From NCBI GenBank assembly GCA_021234155.1, contig JAJEKV010000038.1:13420213-13484212 (forward strand): DNA of 64,000 nucleotides, read 5' to 3'. Shown one piece after another: positions 10,136 to 19,921 of the stretch (positions within the stretch are counted from its first letter, which is position 1; each line of letters opens with the position of its first letter). Source of the DNA: Isoetes taiwanensis (taxonomy: Eukaryota > Streptophyta > Lycopodiopsida > Isoetales > Isoetaceae). Position numbers and translations under genes: made by a program. The notes under the pieces are model-generated. The model saw nothing but the letters and a program-made list of their open reading frames with translations, did not search any database and was not told the DNA's origin.

Positions 10136-13100
10136 ATGAAGATAGTTAGCTGGAATCTGAGAGGTATTAAGGGTCCTTTAAAAAGGAGAAGAGCTATCTC
10201 CCAATTGAGACAATATAATGCAGACATTATCTTGCTTCAAGAGTTGAAGCTCCCTAAATTTGAGGCCTCCAATCTGGGAGATTGGATCTACCCAGGGTCT
10301 TCTTCAATTTGGATAGAAGCCAATGGTACTCGGGCGGGGTATGGCCATTATTTGGAAAAATCTGCAACACATCTCTTTCTGCAATAGTGTCTCAAAAATG
10401 TGGCAGGCTGTGACCTTTTCTTTGAATAATTCCACCATTGGAGTCATAAATGTTTATGCCTCTACTTGTCCTAAGGAGAGAGAGAAACTATGGCCTACTA
10501 TCAATTCTTGGATTTCAGACAACTCCAACATTGACTGGGTTCTTGCAGGTGATTTTAACAACACTCCTACTTGGGACATGAAGCTTGGGAATAAAATTAA
10601 TATGTCCATAACTGAGAGACCTTGTTGGGCTAATCTTTTAGCTGACTCTTCCATGATTCACATTCCATCCTCTACCTCCATTTATTCTTGGTCCAATAAG
10701 CAGAAAGGAAGGGATAGAGTTTACTGTGCTTTAGACAGATTTTATATCTCCAACCCTCACTCGGATCTCTGGGACAATTGTTATGTGACAAGTGATGATG
10801 GAACATCTATCTCTGATCATCAACCCCAATTTCTTTGTACCAAGCATCTGCTAAGTTCCCCAAGGGACAAAAATATTCCTTTCAAATTCAACTGCTCTCT
10901 GCTCCACAATGTTTCTTTTCAACAGGAGTTTGCTGACTTCTATACTTCTATTGACTCAGTCTTACCAAATTCTTCTATGAAGAACTTTTATCATAAAATC
11001 AAAAAAGCTAAAGACTGGATCAAATCTTGGGCCAAAGATAAGCATAAAGCAAAAATTCAGGAAAAAGAGAGACTTCTGAGCAAAATGAAAGAAATTAGAA
11101 CCTTGCTTCAAATCGATCCATATAACCATAATCTTCATGTTGGGGAAGAAATCATTGAGAATCTGATTAAGAATATAGAAGAAAGGGATGCCAGGTTCTC
11201 TGCAATTAAATGCAAAATTAAATACAACAGTGAGATTGATCAGGGTTGCTCTAAATTTTTCTTTAGAGTGGCTAAGTGCAGGCTCCTAAAGAATTCCATC
11301 AATCAGGTTATCAAAAATGATGGTACTTCTCTCAGTTCTATTCCTGGCATTAAAAATTTCTTCTTTGAGAACTACTCCTCTCTGTTCAAAAAAAGTGATC
11401 TTTCTGCTACTGAAATTGAGGATAAGGATAAGTTCACTAACAATCTTCATGCTATATTACCTTATCCAATTGATAATATGGATATCTCCCTCACTGCTAC
11501 CCCCAATGAAGATGAGATACACAAAACCTTATTGAGTTTCTCCAAAGATAAGTCCCCTGGCCCGGATGGTTTTCCCCCAGAATTTTATGTACAATTTTGG
11601 GATATTATGAAAAAAGATGTTATCAGTCTTGTGCATGGATTTTGGAATTCCAATCATCTTCATCCCTCAATTTCTGCTGGCTTTATAACTTTAGTTCCTA
11701 AGGTTGACAACCCGAGTTCTTTCTCTGAATGGAGACCAATTTCCCTGACAAATTCATCTTACAAGCTTTGTGCTAAAATTATTGCAAAGAGAATTCAATC
11801 TTATCTCCAAAAAAATATTAGTGTCAATCAAACTGCCTTTCTACCTAATAGATTCATTCTGGATAATTATATCAGTGCCATGGAAGGCTTACATTGGAAC
11901 AGAATTTCAAATCAATCTTGCATCCTGTTGAAGTTGGATTTTAAAAGAGCATTTGATACAGTAAGTTGGGACTTTATTGACCTTGCTTTAAAAAAGATGG
12001 GCTTTCAGGCAAAGCTTATCTCTCTCATTCATGGATTAAATGCTATGTCTAATTCTGCTGTGTTGATAAATGGTTCTCCTTCAAATTTCTTCCCTTTAGC
12101 AAGAGGTGTCAGGCAAGGATGCCCTCTAGCTCCCTATCTCTTCCTCATTGTTGCTGAAATGCTGACAAGGAGTGTGCTACATTTGCAAAATTCTGGTGCT
12201 TTAACTGGGCTGAAACTCCCAAATAATTTGGATTCCCTCACAATATCTCAATATGCAGATGATACCTTTACTTTCTTGGACTCTAACACCAGAAATGTCA
12301 ATACTTTCTTGGATCTGATCAAAGAGTTCTCAGCTGCCTCTGGAGTCCATCTTAATTTGGATAAAAGTAAGATTATTGGAGATATTATCCAACCTTCAAT
12401 TTGTGGCATATCTGTGCTCAATTCCAATCAAGCTTCTAATCTTTTAGGCATGCCACTCTCTCTCAATCACAGTTTAAAAGGTCTATGGGATCCAATTCTT
12501 CAAAGAATCAAGAAGAAGCTGAATAACTATAGAAACTGTCTCTCTTTTGCAGGGAGGACAATTATTGCAAATTCTGTCCTAGCTTCTTCTCATGTCTATT
12601 TCTCCTCTGCCCTAGTTGCCCCTAAAACAATTTATTCTGAGCTGGAGAAAGTAATTCGAAATTTCATCTGGAATGGGTCTCATCTGGTAAACTGGAACTC
12701 AATTTCTAGACCTAAAAATTTGGGAGGTCTTGGATGTAAAAATCTTCATTTACAGGCTTGTTCACTGGCAGGTAAATATATATGGAGAACAATTATGGGT
12801 AATAATTCTCCTGCCTCCATTTTTATTGCTCATTGGCTGAATATTTCCTATCCTTCTGGTCATCCTTCTGTTAAGCATTCTCTCCCAGAATCTGCCTTTA
12901 TTAATATTCATCCTGCTCCAAATACTTCTCCTTTGATGAGGAATATGATTATGGCCTGGAATAAAATTCACCCTGAGCTGAAAAAAGATGATCTCCAGGA
13001 TGCCACTATGAACACTAGCCTTTTTTGGTCACCTATTTTCTCTGATCTACATTCAAAAGTTATGGCTATCAAGCATCCAAAAATTTATAGCAGATGGGCC

Positions 13101-13953
13101 ACTAAAGGGATCACTACTATCAAGGATCTATATAGAACAAATAATTCCTTTATTTCTTGGACTGCTTTAAAATCTGTGCTCAGGGGGACTTCTACTGATA
13201 AGAAAATGTATGTCTACTTTAAGACTATCTTAGCTACTTTCAATAATTACAATGATTTCAATAACTAGATTGGTTGCACTATAAATGGGAAGTTAGTCTA
13301 TAAGGTAAAGGAAATTTACTCTTTGATAAATGTTGCTGATGCTCCCCTAAAAGCTATGTTAAAATGGTCTTTGGATCATTCCCAGGTCCTTTCTCTTTTC
13401 AAAAATGTTTGGAACTCCTATTGCACTCCAAAAATCAGCTTCTTTGTTTGGTTAATTGCACAAAAGAGCCTCACAAATTTGGTTTCTTTGTCTAAGAGAA
13501 TGAATGTATCTACTGTTTGTCACTCTGGCTGTTTTCAGAATGAGACTTTGGAGCATATTTTTCTTTGTCCCAAGCTTAGACCTTTTTTGGAATTGGTTCA
13601 TTGATAAAACTGGCCATTATCTTAAAAAAAGGAACATCGATGACATTATTGATTTCATGCAACAGGATGACATCTTTGCTAATACTCTTGTTCATACTGC
13701 CTTATGGAACATTTGGAAGTCTAGAAATAGAATCTTTTATGCCTCTAAACCTCTTTCCACTTTCTGGATTAAAATGCATTTCCAGTTAGATATTGAAGCC
13801 ATTGCCACATGTCACAAGAGAAAAGCTAGAGATAAATACAACACTTGCTGGAATTTGATAGGGCTTTTCAGGGGCCACTTTGACTTATTTGTTTCCAACT
13901 TAAATGTTATTGATTCTAATGCTCCATACTCTGACTGTGACAGATTATCTTAG
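10136..13953 (+). pseudogene. L1 ORF2: endonuclease, reverse transcriptase, C-terminal domain
   Basis: ORF2 nicks DNA and copies the element RNA at the nick. It starts at ATG 10136 (MKIVSWNLRGIKG). A frameshift near 10330 moves the reading to the frame that runs to 13268. Endonuclease motifs are LLQELKLP, VLAGDFNNTP and SISDHQPQ. RT motifs are KSPGPDGFPPEF (near 11550), WRPISLTNSSYK, LKLDFKRAFDTVSWDF, GVRQGCPLAPYLF and the catalytic SQYADDTF (YADD at 12252-12263). An in-frame TAG at 13266-13268 interrupts a reading that continues with IGCTINGKLVYK; a Trp codon there is plausible. A further frameshift near 13580 leads to ALWNIWKSRNRIFY and a stop at 13953. The total is about 1270 residues, normal for plant L1. 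Three visible lesions make it inactive. Confidence 0.93.
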
Positions 13954-14437
13954 GTTTCTTAAAGGGGAAGGATCCACAAAATTAAATACAGATATTGACA
14001 GCTATGAATTATCTCTGCACCAAAAACAGGGAGCTGAAAAAGAAATAACACTGAAACAGTTATGTGACATGACAGATGAATTCTTACAGGAGATAGAGAG
14101 ATCTAAACAGAAAGAAGCAGTTTGGGCAGCAATATACACCAGGGAACTCATGCAAATGCATATTCTGTTCCATTTTCTATCTAATTCTCACTTTGCAATG
14201 ACAGAAGAGCAGTTGAGTAGATATAGAGAAATGTATTACAGTCACAAGCTTCTGACAGATTTACATGGCACTTTACTGTTACTTATGGGGAAGGAAAGTC
14301 TGAATATGCTATTAGTACAGAATGACTGTGGCAGAAATACTTACTCTATGGGTTCGACAGCAGAATTCTACCAGCACTACAATGAATGGTTTGACAACAA
14401 CCTTAACAGCCAAGATCAATCCTCTTTACTCCTCTAA
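13904..14437 (+). CDS. unrecognised 177-residue open frame after L1 ORF2
   Basis: A continuous frame of 534 bases overlaps the end of ORF2 and lies within the element, before its 3' UTR. I do not recognise it. From about residue 45 it is rich in Glu, Gln, Leu and Met with helix-like spacing (QLCDMTDEFLQEIERSKQKE, then HFAMTEEQLSRYREMYY), then a Leu-rich part and a polar end. The first ATG (13904) reads ORF2 sequence in another phase; an ATG near 14071 (MTDEFLQ) is a more natural start. In DNA this AT-rich a chance frame of this length is unusual. It could be a third L1 ORF, a passenger captured at the 3' end, or chance. Confidence 0.45.
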   Translation: MLLILMLHTLTVTDYLRFLKGEGSTKLNTDIDSYELSLHQKQGAEKEITLKQLCDMTDEFLQEIERSKQKEAVWAAIYTRELMQMHILFHFLSNSHFAMTEEQLSRYREMYYSHKLLTDLHGTLLLLMGKESLNMLLVQNDCGRNTYSMGSTAEFYQHYNEWFDNNLNSQDQSSLLL

Positions 14438-14827
14438 ACCATTCCCATGCCTGCCAATCATGTTCATGATCCCTGTTTCCAGAATTCATTTTTTGAAGAT
14501 CATGTTTGGTATCTTTGTTTACATTTACAGGAATTTGAAGACTCAACTTTGAGGTGCTGATCACAGATAGCTGACTTCTTGCTACACTGAAATATTTAAT
14601 ACTCTATCGAGTTTTTGCTGACATTTGATACTACTACTGTTGGTACCATTGATACTAGTTGGTTACTATCACTATTTGTTTTTGTTCTCTATGATGCTCA
14701 ACTCTTGTGAGTATCAAATTTTCACCTTTGTCATGCTATCTTCAAGCTTGACAATTGGTTTGTATGGCTTTATCTAATTAATGAAAAAATCAACCCTTAC
14801 TCTCAAAAAAAAAAAAAAAAAAAAAAA

Positions 14828-14997
14828 ATTATTGAAATCATTAATCCAGAATGGGTATCTTGCATTGTACCTGTAGAAAAAAAAAGTGGTGCCTTAAGGA
14901 TTTGCAATGATTATCGAGATCTCAACAAAGCTACCATCAAGGACTGCTATCCCTTGCCTTTTTTAGAAGAAATTTTATATGCTGTAGCAAGGAAAGA
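14828..14997 (+). pseudogene. RT middle part of the Ty3 element
   Basis: The first 15 bases are the right copy of the L1 target duplication. The reading then goes IIEINPEWVSCIVPVEKK, GALRICNDYRDLNKATIKD, CYPLPFLEEI, the RT block that places the template before the first catalytic Asp. It ends in VARKE at the start of the next insertion. The following codons, including the block with the first catalytic Asp, are missing when the reading resumes near 17140, so the second insertion came with a small loss. Confidence 0.88.
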
Positions 14998-15356
14998 GGT
15001 CCAACACATTTAAATTAAAATCCCCCTTAAACCCCCTTTGGTTTGGGTGCATATTCACACGGGGGGTGACTCCGGGCAACGAGAGCTGTTGGATAGGCAT
15101 ATTCACCCCTTATTCCTTAATCTACACTGTATATAAAGTTCCTCATTTGTGGGGTATGCAAGTACAAAATTTGCTATACTGTATAACAAGATTCGCAAAA
15201 TACTATAAGATTTCAAGCGGAATACTATATGGTGTTGATTTTGTACGTGCAAAATACAGTTATGAGGGCTCTCGCTGCCCTACGTCATCCCCCGTGTGAA
15301 TATGCACCCAAACCAAAGGGGGTTTAAGGGGGATTTTAATTTAAATGTGTTGGACC
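14998..15356. mobile_element. inverted-repeat element (MITE-like), copy 1
   Basis: The left end (GGTCCAACACATTTAAATTA, continuing to GGGGGGTGAC at 15070) is matched by its reverse complement at 15284-15356, over about 70 bp with one visible mismatch. The interior of about 215 bp has no gene. A copy of the interior and right arm lies at 34070-34428. The shared sequence runs past the right arm (CCAATGGTTGTG... to about 15404), so the true element may be larger. No target duplication is obvious. Confidence 0.8.
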
Positions 15357-15802
15357 CAATGGTTGTGTTAATTAATGTCAATGGTAGTTATGTGTTGGTT
15401 GTTAATGTCAATGGTTGTTATGTGTTGGTTGTTATGTGTTGGGGGATTTAATTTTTATATGTTGGATGTTAATGATTTGTGTTGCAAAAAAAATTTTTTG
15501 GCCCCTTCGGGGCCTTAGGGACGCCACCCCCCTAAGGCAAGTGACAAAAATTTTAGAATTCAAACCAGAAAAAAACTAGAATTCATTTGAGGCTTTCATC
15601 ACCTGTAGCTTTTGAATTTGATCACAATAAAACAAATAGAACATAAGTAAAAAGTTACCATAAAGATAGAGCAGATTGATCCCATTATTCTGAAAGTCAT
15701 AAAGTTTGCAACACCCATACACAAAACATTATTCTGAAAGTCATAAAGTTTGCAACACCCATACACAAACATTTTTCAACTGGAATTTAACAACAGCCTT
15801 TT
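15357..15802. repeat. non-coding insert: short repeats, stacked hairpins, 44-bp duplication
   Basis: There is no gene. Positions 15357-15450 repeat GTTATGTGTTGGTTGTT-like units. At 15486-15537 an A8T6 run is followed by GGCCCCTTCGGGGCC, a tight hairpin, and CCTTAG...CTAAGG, a second hairpin. A 44-bp unit (from CATTATTCTGAAAG) occurs twice at 15683-15726 and 15727-15770. Confidence 0.75.
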
Positions 15803-17024
15803 GGCCTCCATGGATTCTTGTGGTGAGAAACCAAAGTGGGAAACTTTTCTGCTTGTTAGCACAAGGATCTAGAAACCTTGGAATTTGCTTAATAACTGCC
15901 TCAAAATCTAAAAAGGCATGGTAATTTTTTGCAAGCTTCATTCGGAATGAGCCATAAAACAATATCCAATAGCGCAATCCTGTATTAATCAGCTGGTAGG
16001 ATGTGAAAGCCTACCAAACCCGGACCAAAAATTGCCGTTTTAGCATAGATAACTTAACCAAACATATCCATATCATACACTATCAAAAAGATCTCGGAGA
16101 GAGCTTTCCAACGCAATAAAAATCATCTCAAACAGAGCTCTGGATCAAAAGTTATGATAAGAAAGTGTTGTCGGCGGGGAAACTGCATTACATGCGCCCT
16201 TCAAGCCCTTCATGTGCCCATTATGCGCCACACACACAAAAAGAGGGCTTTTGTTGTGAGCCATTGGTTGTTGACCATTGGAAATAAAGGCTAAAATCAA
16301 TGGCCCTTCATGTGCCCATTATGCACCACACGCACAAAAAAAGGGCTTTTGTTGTGAGCCATTGGTTGTTGACCATTGCAAAAAAAAAGGCTAAAATCAA
16401 TGGCTCAGAAATTGGCCTCCATGGATTCTTGTGGTGAGAAACCAAAGTGGGAAACTTTTCTACTTGTTAGCACAAGGATCTAGAAGCCTTGGAATTTGCT
16501 TAATAACTACCTCAAAATCTAAAAATGCATGGTAATTTTTTGCAAGCTTCATTCAGAATGAGCCATAAAACAATATCCAATAGCGCAATCCTGTATTAAT
16601 CAGCTGGTAGGATGTGAAAGCCTACCAAACCCGGCCGAAAAATTGTTGTTTTAGCATAGATAACTTAACCAAACATATCCATATCATAAACTATCAAATA
16701 GATCTCTCAGAGAGCTTTCCAACGCAATAAAAATCATCTCAAACAGAGCTCTGGATCAAAAGTTATGATAAGAAATGTGTTGCCGGCGGGGAAACTACAC
16801 TACATGCGCCCTTCAAGCCCTTCATGTGCCCATTATGCACCACACACACAAAAAGAGGGCTTTTGTTGTGAGCCATTGGTTGTTGACCATTGGAAAAAAA
16901 GGCTAAAACCAATGGCCCTTCATGTGCCCATTATGCACCACACGAAAAAAAAAAGGGCTTTTGTTGTGAGCCATTGATTGTTGACCATTGGAAAAAAAAA
17001 GGCTAAAATCAATGGCTCAGAAAT
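15803..17024. repeat. two 611-bp tandem units, each with an internal ~100-bp duplication
   Basis: Unit 1 is 15803-16413 and unit 2 is 16414-17024; both begin GGCCTCCATGGATTCTTG and end AATGGCTCAGAAA. Inside each, the block CCCTTCATGTGCCCATTATG through TTGTTGACCATTG occurs twice. The phrase GAGAGCTTTCCAACGC with GGATCAAAAGTTATGA resembles wording in plant LTRs (compare 30140-30215), so the unit may be LTR-derived. It lies inside the Ty3 RT. Confidence 0.9.
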
Positions 17025-17144
17025 GGTGCACTCTAGATGTACGCATTAGTACATCCATTTGAATACATCACGAAATCATAGGAAAACCTTAGTGAAAAGC
17101 GTACAAAAACACAAAGAAAACCCCCTGTTATTATGCTACATATT
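17025..17144. repeat. dispersed ~120-bp terminal repeat, copy 1
   Basis: From GGTGCACTCTAGA to CCCCCTGTTATTATGCTACATATT this matches 36087-36207. Beyond its right edge the Ty3 RT resumes (AATCAAATTGGC), so this is the right boundary of the second insertion. The sequence CCCCCTGTTATTGTGCT also begins the left side of the element at 34070. It is probably a transposon end of unknown class. Confidence 0.7.
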
Positions 17145-17908
17145 AATCAAATTGGCATTAAGGAAGAAGATCAACCCAAGACCTCTTTTATTACCCCTTG
17201 GGGAACTTATGCAATGAAGAGAATGCCTTTTGGATTAATGAATGCACCTGCTACTTTCCAGAGAGCTATGGACGTTATTTTTAGGCCTATGTCTCCTCAA
17301 GAATTCAGAGTTTATTTGGATGACCTTTGCTTAGGATCTCACCCTACTAATCATTTGGAATTGCTTGCAAAAATATGCTCTTTGTGCAGGGAATCTGGAG
17401 TCAACCTTAACCCAAAGAAATGTATTTTTTTTGCATCCAAAGGGCAACTTTTGGGGCATGAGGTGTCCAACAATGGTATACAAGTGGCACAAGAAAAGGT
17501 TGAAGCCCTCAAAAAGCTGGTACCCCCCAAAAATCTGAAGCAGGACAAGCACATCATAGCTTTTGCCAGCAAACAGTGGAGTTCAACTGAAGAAAAGTAC
17601 ACCAGAATGGAGAAGAGTGTTGCTGCTCTTATGTTCCTCGTTGACAGACAAGGTCACCTACTATTGAAGAGTTTTGTTCAAGTTTATATGAAGCAAAATC
17701 CACGGGGTTGTTATTTGGTAAGGCTACTTCTAAACAAAAAATCCAAAGGTGGGCTTGCAAGCTACAAACCCTTGATATTTCCATAAAGGAGTTACATCAG
17801 GTGAAGAGTCCCAGTCTTTATTTACCTTACATTTTCTTTGATCATGAGGATGCAGTAGAAGTTGTTGACTTTGTGGATGCCTTAGCTTATTTGCGGCCCG
17901 GAGGATGA
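17145..17908 (+). pseudogene. RT C-terminal part and Ty3 RNase H remnant
   Basis: The reading resumes with NQIGIKEEDQPKTSF, GTYAMKRMPFGLMNAPATFQ and FRVYLDDLCLG, the catalytic YLDD box at 17313-17324, then CIFFASKGQLLGHEVS. Directly after VPPKN it jumps to AFASKQWSSTEEKYTRMEKS, a mid-RNase H motif, so the thumb/connection region and the first RNase H strands are deleted near 17535. A frameshift near 17705 leads to KIQRWACKLQTLDISIKEL, the end of the RNase H domain, and a stop at 17908. The element has lost its Ty3 RNase H active site but still shows the separate archaeal-like RNase H upstream. Positions 17909-18033 hold no clear domain. Confidence 0.88.
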
Positions 17909-18033
17909 AGAGCGAGAACCAACGGGATTGGCGGTTTTGCTACCTATAAAGAATTTTCTACAATTCAAGGAAATGCCCTCGGTGACTTGAGCCCGACAAA
18001 AGGAGATTTAAAGAAAAATGTAGGCAATTTAAA

Positions 18034-19208
18034 ATGATTAATGATGTTTTATGTAAAGTCAACAGAGATGGACTATTACTGAGGTGTGTCAATGAGGAAG
18101 AATTTGCTCTGATCATTAGAGAAATGCATGAAGGAGTATGTGGATGCCATTTTGCTGGAGATACTACTGCCAAGAAAATTCTCAGGTCAGGATATTATTG
18201 GCCTACAATATTTAAAGATTGTTATACTGCTATAAAAACTTGCCATAAGTGTCAGATATTTGGCAAAAGGATCCTCCTCCCAGGTGCATTAAATCCTATC
18301 ATTTCTCCAGGGCCCTTCCCAATATGGGGGCTGGATTATATTGGCCCTATTAACCCCCCTTCTGCATGACAACATCAGCACATTATTGTAGCCACAGATT
18401 ATTTTACTAAGTGGGCAGAAGCAATTCCTTTAAGACAGGCCAATGCTATTACAACAGCAAAGTTTCTACATGAATATATATTTGTGCACGGTTTGGTATC
18501 CCCCTACAATTGCATTCTGATAGGGGTACTCCATTTGTGAATGAAGTTATTGTTAATCTGTTGACTATTCTTAAGGTCAAACATACTAAGAGCTCCTCCT
18601 CTCAAGGTAATGGTCAAGCAGAAGCTACTAATAAGGTTTTGAAATGCATTTTGCAGAAAACAGTGGATGATAATCAAAAGGATTGGCATGTCAAATTGGT
18701 GGATGCTCTTTGGGCTTATAGAGTCACTATTAAAGCAGCAACCACTCATACACCCTTTAATCTAGTTTATGGCATTGAAGCTGTGCTTCCAGTAGAGCTT
18801 GAGCTCCCATCTCTAAGGTTAGCTCACAAACTATGTTTACCTTTTGAATATGCCTTACAGGAAAGACTGGACACTCTTCTGCATTTAGAAGAATACAGGA
18901 TGGAGGCTGAAAATGCCAATTTGCTAAACAAAGCCAAGGACTTGGTTGCTTTCAAAGCTGCTCATAAAATACAAGGAACCTTCAAAACAGGAGAGCTAGT
19001 TCTTAAATGGAATAAATCAAGGGAAGACTCAGCAAGTAAGTTTAAAAATCTTTGGGAAGGTCCCTATGAAGTGTTGGAGCCTGCAGGCACCAACTCTTAT
19101 TGGCTAAAGGAATTAACTTCAGGGGTGCCACTTCCAAATCCCATCAACACTATCCATCTGAAAAGGTATTGGGATCAGCACATATGCTTGTCCCTCTTTA
19201 TGCTCTAG
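18034..19208 (+). pseudogene. integrase of the Ty3 element (one stop, one frameshift)
   Basis: Integrase inserts the DNA copy into the genome. The N-terminal HHCC zinc finger is present (EMHEGVCGCHFAGD, then TCHKCQIFG). A TGA at 18367 interrupts the frame just before the core; the same frame continues to VATDYFTKWAEA with the first catalytic Asp (18397). A one-base change near 18502 shifts the frame to LHSDRGTPFVNEV (second Asp at 18519) and QGNGQAEATNK (catalytic Glu), then WAYRVTIKAATTHTPFNLVYG and a C-terminal domain ending in NTIHLKRYW. The stop is at 19206-19208. There is no chromodomain, which fits Tat/Athila rather than chromoviruses. Confidence 0.92.
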
Positions 19209-19921
19209 AACTTAGATAAGTTAGAGTTGAGGTTAAGATTAGATAGGTCAGATTTCACTTTGTCTTGATTCTTAGAATTAATGTTTTTATTGAGTTCATG
19301 TTTGCAGATAGCTAGAATGAGGGATGAACTATCAAACAACTTCAAGACAAGGATTTCCACTAATAAATTGCCAAGTGTCATTTGCAGGAGCACCCTTTTT
19401 CCATCCACACTCATCTGTCTTATTGTGGTCCTACCCTCCACTTAGCCATATATCCTTCATTATTCTTCATTTTATTTCCTAAGTGTGCACTATGCAAATT
19501 CAGCTTCTCCATCATAGCAGAGTTGCAAAGGTTAAGATTAACTTGTTTGTATGTACCACCTTACCATATTCACACTCATTCTTACCCTTTTCTTACACAT
19601 TTTCTTGTTTTGGCGAGATTCCAACATTTACACACTCACCTCATCTCATACATTCCATTTCCATCACCACCCTATCACATTCACACTCATTCTCACCTTT
19701 CTTCACCCACTCACATCTTCACACCACCATAATCACCTCTATCCCATCAACACTTGCACTTCACACCCTCTTTCCACCAAAATTCTCACCTAGACACTTT
19801 GGTACAAAGTTGAAGACCCCTTATGGCTGAGGGGACCAGCCATTTTCTTGTTTTGGCTAGATGTTGCCCCCAAAGAGCAACATACTAATTGATTGGTTCA
19901 TTTGTTAAGATATCTCTTTGC
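19209..19921 (+). other. 3' non-coding region of the Ty3 element
   Basis: No gene. Pyrimidine-rich DNA at 19380-19800 is built of CACACTCATTCT-like phrases; the phrase CATTTTCTTGTTTTGGC occurs at about 19600 and 19833. Near 19861 ATGTTGCCCCCAAAGAGCAACAT forms a perfect 7-bp-stem hairpin, 40-60 bases before the LTR homology begins. The true 3' LTR start, or the polypurine tract, may lie here. Confidence 0.7.

Larger units (their letters stand above)
9599..14827 (+). mobile_element. L1-type LINE inserted in the Ty3 RT
   Basis: This 5.2-kb element carries the end of ORF1, a complete but mutated ORF2 (endonuclease, RT with YADD, C-terminal domain), a further open frame, a 3' UTR (14438-14804) and a run of about 24 A. 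It is bounded by a perfect 15-bp duplication (9584-9598 and 14828-14842). It begins inside ORF1, so it was 5'-truncated on insertion. Only a few disabling changes are visible in ORF2, which suggests a fairly recent insertion, later than the Ty3 element it interrupts. Confidence 0.95.
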
